64,000 nt of DNA, from contig NC_088098.1 of NCBI RefSeq assembly GCF_036370855.1, positions 41,807,981 to 41,871,980 of the forward strand, in the 5' to 3' direction. Source of the DNA: Dromaius novaehollandiae (Eukaryota > Chordata > Aves > Casuariiformes > Dromaiidae). Below the pieces are notes generated by a model, which was given only the letters and a program-made list of their open reading frames with translations, made no database searches and had not been told where the DNA came from. The translations under genes were made by a program, and so were the position numbers. Shown here in pieces: positions 50,401-62,400 of this stretch. The number at the start of each line of letters is the position of its first letter. Within the stretch, counting starts at the first letter, position 1.

Positions 50401-53400
50401 AAAATATGTGCATTTGCTCACTTGTTCTGCTTGCAAGGCAAGAGAAGGCAAGAAGTCTGAGAAAATGAGCAACTTTAAGTTGGCCGTGCTTATGTCATGA
50501 AAAATATGCATCGGGATAATACCATTTATATTTGAGATGTTTGTAATATATTTCCTTGTTCTAAGACAATCATGCTTGTAAGCATATTCTCACAGATTGC
50601 ATACTTGCATAGTTTTCAAACTTATTTAGCATATTAATATAGATATATGATTATCCTTCCTTTGAATAGTTGCTTGAAAAGGTGAGAACAAACCTTTTGA
50701 AGTATAGCGTGGACATAGATACTCAGAATGGAGTTTTGAATCTAAAGGAGTATCTCCATTGCTTCCTAACAAAGTTCACTACAACCCATATTGAACCATC
50801 AGGTTCCTTGCACTGAAGACATAGGATACAGGGCAACCTGGCCGAAGAGGAAGAACCCAGCAAGGAGAATTTCTTTTGTTAGAGGGGTTCATATCTGAAT
50901 ATAAGAAGAGATGGTGGCTTGAATATTGGATTAAGAGCGTGCTCTACCCTTGCAATGTGCTTATGACCAAGATAGTGGTCATGCTTTAAGTGTTAGTTTA
51001 TCTGTGGAGATCCTAACTGTTTTAAAGTTGATGAGAATCTTCAGAAGTTATCAGTACAGTGCTAACAGTGAAATGACAAACACTCGTTTCTTCTATTTGT
51101 TTTTGTTTAAAAGTATTTCAGTCTATTATTTTCTTTTGTCAGTTCGTAGAATCTATATTAGATTTTAAGTATTGTCATAACAGCTTATTATAAAAAATTA
51201 GATGGTAAAGAAATAGAGAGTTCATGTGGGTTTTGTGAAAAATAGGGAAAACACTAGGTTTTGCATGAGCTCAGTTTAATTCACTGCTGTCTTCTAAATA
51301 AATAACACTCTTGGCTCTGTTCCCAGCATGATCTGATTAAGGAATGAACATAATTATTGCCTAGTGATAAGTTTCTGGATAGATGAACACATTGTGCGCA
51401 AAAAACAGAGAATGGGAAAGTGTATTAATCGGCCTAGTAATGTAGAAAAGTCTTTTTTTCTAAAAGGATGCTCATCAATAGCAGTCCAGTTTCTGCTACC
51501 CTCACTCAGATTTACCTCGCAAAAATTCCCATCAACTTAACTATAACCAATTACACTGTAGTGTTGATGGCTTGATAGAAATATATGGGTTTCTCACAAG
51601 GGAGTGACTTCTGAGTCACTCCTTTGGTTGGGGGATGTAGAGATTAACATGACGGGTGCTTGGTATTCTCCACGAGCAGTGAACTGGCAGTAGAGATTAA
51701 CTGCATCTCATCAGTGCATTCTTCAGCAACGCTGTTAGTGTTGTTTTTTAAAAGTATGCTAAATGTTACTAATTCATCTTTAATTCAGAAGTTTAGTCTT
51801 GTAATTATTTAGTGAGATTTTAATTCAAAATTACCACCCCTAAAATATAAAAATGCTAAACATATTTTTAGGCCTGTGTTTATTCCAATTTATGATAAGG
51901 TTCAATTGTTCAGAATTGTCTTAATTATATTTATTTTCTTAATCCGACGTAGACATTAAAACTGATGAGTTCATGAATAATAAGAAATCGCATGAAGTGC
52001 AGGTGATGTCGGAGCTGATAGACAGCATAGCAAATTATTGTGGTATAAAGCAGGTAAGAAAGCATCTCTTACTGTATGTTACTGTGTACCTTCCAAATTA
52101 TTCTTTTTATCCTGTTCAAATACCATATTTTGATATTCTGTCACTGCTATTCTTATTTTTAGTGTAAATAATTGTAGATAAAGAAGAGCCTTTAGGGCCA
52201 AGCTGAAGAAGTGTTTTGTTTACAGAAGTATTATTCTCAAGAAACTGCCTTTCAGTCAGTCATTATCATTTTATGACTCATGAAAAATTTTAACAAATGT
52301 AATCATCCTTTGAATGTTGAACAGTTAAAAGTAGTACTGCTTTTTGCTATGCACAGGTACTCCCCTGTTTAGCACTACCATATTGCTGGCAATATACCAC
52401 AGACATTACTAAGAGAGCAAAACTTCGTTCTTTGCCTTCTATTAGCTACACAATAGCACTACATAAAAAACTAAACAGAAAATCTGAAAAATTTTAAAAG
52501 CACTCTTTCTTAATCTGGCACAAGGGATTTGGAATTTTCCTTGTTCTTTAATGCTGTCCACCTTTCTGTAAGATGAATTGAGATATTCAATTAGAGTTTT
52601 AGGTATGATCTTTTTAGTTTTAAGATAGACCAGATTTAAACAAAAATTTATGTAACAATACACTTGAGGTAGTCAGGTTTATTTGGTAGGACATGTGTGA
52701 AATCTGGGTACCCAACACCAATTACTCAGTGAACTCTATGAATCAGCAATTTCATATGTCAGATGACAAGTTGAATGGTGAAGAATTGCTGTAGTTTACA
52801 GAAATCCAGAGACTGTAACTTGTGTATTTTTTTTTCATGTAACTATTATTGCACAATGCACTAAATCACTTTTACACTAAACTCTTGTAGATGTCAGCTT
52901 ACTGATCTGTTGGCCAAACACAAACATGGCAACAATACTTGACTTTTTCCTCAGTACCTTATTTCGCATTCTATTAGACAAAAGCAACATGAATACCACT
53001 TCCTAATTTTACATACCTACAACTTTTCTGCAAGCTTTTTTAATGTTAAAGATTGTATCAGATTCCACATCTAAGACCTTTATTGTGGTAAGACTAAATT
53101 TTTCCTCAGCTGAGTGAACTGAATTGATTGAATGATTTTAATCTCTGTAGCGCTAATATCTGGCTAATGTGGCTTCAGCCTTGCTTTAAATTGTAGATGA
53201 CTAGTGTACCTGCAGATTGTATTTGATTTCTTTTTATCTCTAAGCTGCACTTGCTTTCTGTGCAAGGAGCTGTACATATAAACGAAGACTAATTTTGTCT
53301 ACCTTAATATTCACTCCCACAAATATTTGTGAAGAACAAATGCTGCAGCTGTTTAAAAACAAAGACTGAAAAGGTATCTGCCCAGATTTTATGCTGCATA

Positions 53401-56400
53401 TTTCCTCTTAGCCTTTCTTTTCTCAGTACAGCTTAAAAATACTGCTTTTTCGCAGTGTAGTTTAAAAATATATTAGAAAGGTGTAAGTGAGAAGAGACAC
53501 CAGCAGGGTAAGTCTGTATTCAAAAGTAAATTGTGGGGGGAACCAAGAAGAACTTCGGGGGAAATGGTATATCCCTCCTCTCCTACGTTTGGCTAAACTC
53601 TTCCCCTCTAAAAAGAATGTTTACTTCACTGAGAATGATCTCTGGCATATCTTGTCTCCCAGATTGTGCCTGACCTTTTTTCGTGGTAGAATACTAGTTG
53701 GACTGCTTTGTAACAGTGCCAGGGAGGTTGCTAAAAATAAGTGGTATGGACAGCCATGTAGAATATATGTATAACAGAATGCATGTCCATGCACTGTTTG
53801 GCTTGCTGGTACAGATAAAACTGCAGCATCTCGAGTTGCTGCTGCCACTGCCACAATAGGCTGAAAGGAGAGTTCCAAAACTTGGAGTCAGATCTGAACT
53901 GCTGAAGTTGGACTGTGATTTAGAAATTATTTGGCTGAGACTGAGAATTTAATTTAGAGAATATAAATGATATGTTCTGATACTCATTGAGTTTTAAGTG
54001 TTCTTCTCAGGTTTAGGTCAGGCCTGTGGCATCTTTGGAAATAAAGATCGAAACTCTGAATCTCTGTTTCGTGAGAAAAAACTGCAGAGGGCAAAGGTTT
54101 AGGCAGTCTTCTCTATAATTACAGCTGGGATTGCCAAGTAAGTAGACAGCTGCAATTACGACGAAATATTACTGGATGGGATGCAATCAGTTTGTGACCA
54201 TCCGTGATCATTTACAGAGATGGAATGTGGTATCTCCAGAAGCTCTTTGAGGAGCTTTCATGTGGATTCCCTAAAGAACTGTAAGGTGGATGCTCTCTGT
54301 AAAGAATAAACATATAGTAGTAGCAGATTCCTGAAAGTATTTTCTCCTATTCATTAGCATGTTTTTGACTTGCTTGCCTTTTGCTTCAGGTAAGTATCAG
54401 TTCTTCAAGTGTTGAAGTCTTTCATGTACTGAGAAAGCTATACAAAAGTGTAGCTTGCTTGTAATGCAATATTCAATGTTCTCTGCATTTACTGGAAGGT
54501 GAATTGGTGGTGTTTCATATAGCATTTTCATTTAGATTTTATATAGTTCCTGTGAGATTCAGGAATGAAAGTAAAGGAAGGGAAAACCCATATTCAGAGA
54601 GTAAAAAAGCATAGCCACCTTAATGATCTGACGTAAGTCCTGATGTATCTGGTTACTAATAAAATCTCAAAGCAATCAGTGTTAATTATCTGTCAATATG
54701 CTGCAATTTCAGCCAGTGATTATGCACTTTTATCAGTTGGTTTGGGGTGTCATTAGACAAAGGATTATTTTATGTTTGCTTTTTTGAAAAAATATCTAAT
54801 ATTTAATGAAAAACATTATTGCAGTTTATCACTGAATATGATATGTCGACTGCTTTATATTAGCTTTTTTCCATTTTAGTCATACACTGCAACAAAATTT
54901 ATTTGTTCAAAGTTACAAATCCCTAATATATGAAAAGAGCTTTCCAGTTACATTCAAAAAAAAAAAAACCCTCTCCTTCTCGATTATTAAAAAGCAACTT
55001 CTTTTGTTTTGGTTACCTTTCAACTTAAAAAAATACAGGAATTGTTAAGTTTTAGGAGAGTTTTTTCCTTATTGATTTTTTTGTGTCCTCCTTGCAAAAC
55101 AAAATATATGTAGCGTTTAATTAAAAAATCTTGAGCTATGAAAACACAACACATGTTTTACAACAGCCCATGTCCTCAGGGTGTTTCTTTCAGATATTAG
55201 AGATCACTGAGGATTGAAAAATGCCCTCAGTTTCACCTCTGTACCATGGTGTATAATGGGTGGTAGAGGATATTATGCTCTTGTGGTATTTTATAATATA
55301 ATTTAATACATAATAAAATGAGAATAAAAGCAAAAATTTTATGAGTACTGTAATCAATTTTAGGTTAATGATTTGAATTAAAGCATTAAAACAAACTAAC
55401 TTTAAAGATTTTTAAATTGTTTACTGCCCCTTTTTAGCTGTTGTTCCTATCATGCAAGAGGAACTTTTTATATAACTCTTGATTAAATTCTGAAAAGAAG
55501 CCAGTGGTAATTCTTCTTTGCTTAAATACACGTTTGCTTTCTTTACCTTATTTGATAAAGTTGCCTTGGAAATTGCAACATGTGCAACAAGAGTTGCAGT
55601 GTGGGTAATATAAGCATAATTCTGAATTCAGCATCCATTAAATTTGTGATTTGGTGCTGGGAAATGTTGGAATCCTTCTGGAAATGGAATACTTGATTGT
55701 GCTGTGCCAGAAACTGTGTCTAAACATAGTACCCAACTCACAGTGGACAGGACCTTTGGAGTTTATTATATCATGGAAATTTCATTTTAAAAGTTCGTTC
55801 TTGGCAGATATGCTACAGATTGCTGATTACCTTTCCTTATGCAATCAAGGAAAGGTAAAGCAGGGATTAATTTAATCATGTCTATTTATTTAGCACAAGA
55901 TCATTGGCTGCTTATTTTTAGTCACATTTTCCTTGTTACTGTTGTCGTTTTACTTGGGAACAAATAAAAAAAATCTTACCAAAACAGTAGTTTGTCTTTA
56001 CAGCCACTAGAGGTCACATGTATGAGTTAGCTGAGTCTGTATCCACATAGTTCCTTTCACAGAAATAATTCAAAACTTTGTAGAAATGGAGGTGTGCATA
56101 TTCTGCGTAATAGTAATATCTGTTATGTAAAACAGTGAGTAAAATTATTCCTTGAGCTCTTTTCTTTCCTTTTCTTTTAAATATTCTAGGAGAATATTGG
56201 TGATAGATGTGACAAATAAATTACATTTACAAATAGTATGCTTAGGGTCTTAATTTTAATCACTAAATCAACTCCTGTACTCATTTCATTCAAGAAATTT
56301 GAGGATTGTAGTGTACCTAAATGGCAAACGTGCATCAGTATCACGTGAAGAATACAACTGAAGAACCACATGTAGCATGGTTAAATAATCTGTATCTAAC

Positions 56401-59400
56401 AGTATGTATTCTCCACTGTTTTGTGTAGTCTTTCCTACTATGAATTTGTAATTTTTGTTCTAATTCCGTGACTATACAAATTTATAAAATTCTTGGAGTA
56501 AAGAATAAACCTTTCTCATTTCAGTGAGAGTAATGCTCTATTGAGTGCAGTGTAAGCTTTCATATGAATGTCATACAGACCAAGAACAAGACATTAAAAA
56601 ATAATCCCGAATCAGTCACTTTCAAGAATATTTACTAACAAATAAGTCATTATATCTAGTCAGTATAATTTCTGGTAGATACTTGAACAGAAGAGACCAT
56701 TATCAGTTCGTTTCCTTAGAGAACTGGTACTCTATTGCTTATTTGCATAAAATATTTGATCATGTATATATATTTAATAGAAATTAAAACACACGTAGTA
56801 AAAGGTGTGATTATGTAAAGTTCTGAGGTTACCTTGTTTCTGGTACTACTCTGTGCCGTGTTTCCTTCCTGCATTGCATAAATTGGTGAAGTAGTATACC
56901 CTTTGAGTTATGAGAAACTTAACTTCCTAAATATCCTTTCTATTCACTCCTCCTTCTAGAACAGGCTGTGAAAAGCACATGGCATATGAGCCCCTTTGTT
57001 TTATTATGAAAGTATCCATATGTTACATAAATCCCTGTATGGATCATTTTCGCAGAATGGGAAACAAGTATAAACATTCGGACTTAAAAGGCAGTACTCA
57101 TACTGTCTGTCTTTAGGCATGTGTCTGAGGTGGTTAAGGTAAGAAACTGAGTCTGAAAATGGTTATTTCTGTGTATCTAGTGGTAGGAGACTTCTAACTT
57201 AAGCATGGCAGTAGACTCCTAACTTAAATATGGCAGTTAGATGTGTAAAGTAAACACTAGGAATACTTTCTTTCCTAACTGTATAACCTGGCCCAATCTG
57301 GAAATGACAGGTGGTGTTGGTGGTAGCTTGTGGTTATTTTCTTTAGCTGAAGGAAATTCTGTGTCAAAAAATACAATGAAAGACTTCTCCAGAAGAGTCA
57401 GGACATGTGCTGCATAAGCATTGCAGTGTCTGTTTTCTGGAACAAATCAGTTCTGATTTATTGTTGTGTTTTAAAGTCAGCACGAAGTTCAACTAAGCAA
57501 GTGAACAAAGTATCAGGTGGGATAACTGATAATTATGAATTCCATGGTAATTATGAACAAAAATATGAAATCTGTGCTTACTTTTCTAGGAAATTGTTGC
57601 ATTTGATTGAAATGTATCCTGTTTGTTGCTCATTAATATAGCAAATCTTTTTTTTTTTTTTTTTCATTACCTAGGTGATTGATATAGGTTCTGGAAAGGG
57701 CTACCTGAGTTCCTTTTTGTCTATGCACTATAACTTAAAAGTTTATGGAATTGATTCCTCAAACACCAACACTCACGGTGCTCATGAAAGGAACAGGAAA
57801 TTGAAGAAACACTGGAGAGCATATCAGAGTCGAGCAAGAGCCAGTCTCAAAAGCCAGCAGTCAGAAGAGGTGAATGATAGGCCAGTGCAAACTGAAATTA
57901 AATGTGAAGCAAATACCAATGAAAAGCCCTTAAATAATAACAGCAGTCTTCAAAGTCAAGACCAAGTGACTGTCCAAGATTTAGTTCCTTCTGGTGTTTT
58001 CACAGAAATAGCTACATCTGAAACCAGCAAACAAACTGAAATTCATTTGGTGACTCAGACACAATCTGATGAGAGCAAGCTTTCTGAAAATGTTCTTGCT
58101 ATTCTAGATGTCCTGCCTGCTGATGCTGTTGAAGTTTTTTCTTCATCTCGGTGTGACTGTGGGGAGCTCTGTGAAGAGGAAAAGGCACGAAGAAAAATGG
58201 CATCTGTTAAGGCCAAAGCAAGCAAGTCAAGTGAATCAAACCTTTATTTTCCATTGACCTCCTACATCACTGCAGAAACAGAACTCAGTGACATCATTAC
58301 AGATCTGGAGGTTATTTTACTAATATTTGAAGTAGATTGTTTATTACCTTCATATTGTCATTTTTGTATATACAGAATGTTTGCTGAGTGCACAGAGAAT
58401 ATTGTCAGAGGTGTAAATGAATGGGGAATTCTGGCCCAATGATGCTTTTCAGCTTGTTTGCGTAACTATGCCTAATAGATACAGAGATTGTTTTTCTATT
58501 TCAATATATGTGTTAGGATTATTTTGAACATCTAAGTAAAGCAGCCTTTAGAATTTGTGAGGTAGATAATAATCAGCTGTCAAAGTTAACAGCATAGATA
58601 ACAGTGTATTCAGCTACTTTACAGATGTGTTTGTAGATAACATGTCTAATTATTATGAAAATGGGTATATGTAACAGAAGAATGTATTATTCTCTGAAAT
58701 GTCCTATTTTTGTGTTTTTTAATTTTGTCTTGAACTTTGAAGTTATAAAAGAATTTAGTGCCTATAGTACTCAACATAAAGAATTTAAGCCTTATTTATA
58801 AATAATGTTTTTATATTTTGGCTTTTCAGAGTTACTTTAAGTACCTTTAATAATTTACTAACCCACAAGGTTTATATGTACGCAAACAGGCCCAAGCTCA
58901 GCTTCCCAAAGACAGTGACATGAGTCCGGAAGCAGTATAGCTGTGTTAGTTCCTATGCCTAGGCTAACATACACTGATTGGGTAGATAATATGCAGTCTT
59001 TCATGGAAACGTGAAAGCTCGTCTGTGTTCAATAGTAACTGAATTAAATACATTCAAGGAGTGTAATTCATCTCTATTTCAAGGCCACGTTTGTGTTAAT
59101 GGGCCTGTAACTGAGCTAATAAATTCTGCTAAGTATCTGAGAATGTATGGAGCAGGCTCATGTCTGCCTAGAAAAGATATATCCTGAGGAGTAGGATCTG
59201 TTCACTTGAGTGCAGTGTGAATTTTGATTATGTACCTTGTGGACAGCAGTAGCATGTGTCCGTGTGCTCAGAATGCAGGCAAGGAGCTTGGGGTTCCCTG
59301 TGCCCACTGCATGGATGTGTGCTTCATGGACCTAGAGTTACTCCTGTTCTTTACACTTACGTAAAACAAATACGAGGTATATGCTCTTAAATTTGCACAG

Positions 59401-62400
59401 TTGGATTTTGTATCCTCTTGGTATGTAATTTCTATTGGTGTAAAAGGCAGAAGAGATCCTATATCACTGCCTTTCTTTAAAAAAAGAAATTACTATAAGA
59501 AAAAGTAGTAACTTCATTGTTGTAAGCAAACTAATAACTGAACAGTGTACGTGCTATGTGTGATGAATGTGTGTAATTAAAAATACTTTAGAATTTTTAA
59601 ATGTTTTAAAAATATAAGGATTTTGAATTTTTATTTTAACCATAAATTGATTTTTAGAAAATTTTCCTAATATGTTGGAATGAGAAAAATTAGTGTTTAC
59701 CGATTTATAGGATAAATTTTGAAATTCATGTGAATTGCTGACAAAATATAGGGATAGAAATATATGGAGACAGAAATTGTGTATAGCCCGGGACTAATGG
59801 TGAGATACCAAATTTTACTAGACTAAAGTCAAAGGACAAGAAAGTACAATCAGTAATACCTAGGCAATCCTGCTGAAATCAGTGATGGGCCAAAAGTGTA
59901 ACTAACATAGGTAGATTGCTTTGACATAGATAGATTGCCTTGATATCATTCAGAAATTTTGAGTGTTGCAGTGTTTGTCATATAGCTTGCATATGGTGGC
60001 CGTCTTCCACTGGCTTTTTGCTGGGAGAATCTCTCTAGCTTTTCCAGTCCCAGGGTTTAAATGCTCTCTTGCAAGTGTACTTCTTCCATTAGCTTCCAAA
60101 TTTTAATGTTGTTCTACTATTCTATGTTTTCATGAGGGAGAAGGTCTTGTACAATGGTGATCTAAGGCTGATAAACAGAAAACAAAGAGTTTAAAAACTA
60201 AGCCAAAGTAAAACTGAACTTTTACCACCTAAAATTTTAGGATCCTAAATCAAGGAAAGGGCAAGTGCAGAGAAGCAGTGCAAACAAAGTGGAAGGCAAG
60301 AAGCGAGGGAATAGGGAAGAAGGAGAAAACAGAGGAAGAAAGGAAAAGGTTTATTGTTTCACACGTACATACACTGTACAATATAGATGTGTGAGAAAAA
60401 ATACTGTAACAGAGCAGCAAAAATAGATGTGCACGTAAAGTCAAAATGGTTATAGAAAGGTGTCACATTTGAATGTAACAAAGTTAAATTCTTGTTGATA
60501 ACCTTGCTAATGAATCAGGATGAAATTCAGAACAACACATCACCACTTTTACAATTTAGATTCCAATTAATGAGTCTGGAAGGGAAGGGAAAAATATTGT
60601 TATGAGTGGTGAGAAGAGGTATACTTGGGATAGGGAAACAGGAAAAAGGGGAAATTGAAGAAAAAGGAAATCAGGAAATATAATGTACAGAATAGAGTAT
60701 CTGAAACTGAAGTTCTTACTGTGTTTTTATGGAAGAAGGTGAATATGTGTAGTTGAATAGTAGTAGACATACTGTAAAGCTGCTGTAGTAGTGCAATTCT
60801 GGAAATGTCTAAGCAGATGGTGACGGACCTGCTCTTCAGATTATGCTTATGTTTAGGAAGTGTTCTTGATTTCAGGAATCAGAAGTAGCAGAACTGCCAT
60901 AGGGTAGATTCAGCCATATATGTTACAGTAGTAAATCTGAAGTAAAACAAGAAGGAAATAGCAGTAGTTGTAATATTAACAGGAAAGCTAGGAAAGTTAA
61001 GAGAAAATAGCCAGTCCTGTCACCATGTAGACATTCTCTTCCATTCAGTTAAGCGGGCTGCTGTTCATTGTCTTCAAATTCTGATTCCTCATAGCCAAAG
61101 AAGGTAAAATATAGGGATGAATAACTCTAATCAAAGAGGTGAGCATTCTAATTCTCCATAGAAGAAATATGCCATCTTTTCTTAGCACTGAAGTACTTTT
61201 ATTATGTTAAAAAAAATTCTGGAATGGAACGCCAGGAGTCCTCGTGGAGTTGTATGTTTAAACCTTACAACTAAATAACCTTTTGCAACATTTGGGTTTT
61301 GGAGTTTGTTGTTGTTGCTCTTTTAGTTGAAAAAGGAGATGCTTTATTGTCGTTTTTTTCTTTTTTCTCTTAGGGCTCTGTAATGGTGGGTCTACATACA
61401 TGTGGGGATCTTGCTCCAAATACACTACGAATTTTTATTGCCAAGCCTGAAATCAAAGCAGTTTGCAGTGTAGGCTGCTGCTACCATCTGTTGTCAGAAC
61501 AGTATGAAAACCAAGAAGGTAATTCTTCTGAGCTTAACTTATGGCTGCCAGTTTGCATGTTGAGAATATTATACCTTTTAATTAATAACCACCTTGATTC
61601 GGTTCCTTGCCAGTGGCTTATTTAGTAGTGTTTTTAATTACATTATGTGGGTCATTCACTCCTGGATGGCCTGTAGCTTTCCTGTTATGCCAATATTCCT
61701 AATATTCTTGCTGAAATTAAGGACATTAGTGCAGAATGTTTTTATGTGGTTATGAATACAGCTGTTTTTATTCCATTACTTCCCTCGTAAAATGTGGAGG
61801 CTTTCTTGGTCAATATGTTTTCATCCTTTTGAAATACTTTGTACCAGATTTTGCCCTTGGCTGTTTTCATACAATATTCATTTATGTTGAGTTGTACATG
61901 TATAACTATGAGCAAAATTAAGTCCTTTTAATGTAAGTTATTACTGTAAAAAGGACTCATCTGAATGTTGTGTTCTGGGACACTGCCAGTTTAGAGCATT
62001 ATGGAACAGTACATGTATAACAGATTTTCTTGGGGAGACAAGCTGAAAATTATTTGGGTATTCACACTACATGTGAGTTTTCCTTTAAATGTGGCTTTTC
62101 TCATTTTTGGCTGAAGGATGGTATCCTCAGTTGAGAAGTAAATTCTTTGCCTTTCTGTACAGCCTTGAAATAAGAAAGTTAAAGATTGTCTTTGTACAGA
62201 GGGAATGAATGCACATTATAATATATGAAACTCATGGATTGTTATGTTTATTATGAAAAACTCATGCTGCTTCTGATGTCTAGTGTTTAATATTCAACAG
62301 TGATTGCAACATTGTTGCCAACAGAAGTACTATGAGGAATTATAAAGGAAGTTTAGCTTAAAATCACAAAAGCAGATTACATGGTGTTGAGGTCTATTAA

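Noticed and set aside
58935-58960. Short similarity to a reptile repeat containing 'CAGCCGTGTTAGTC'
   Set aside because: Only about 20 bases resemble it and flanking sequence does not follow. Too short to call.
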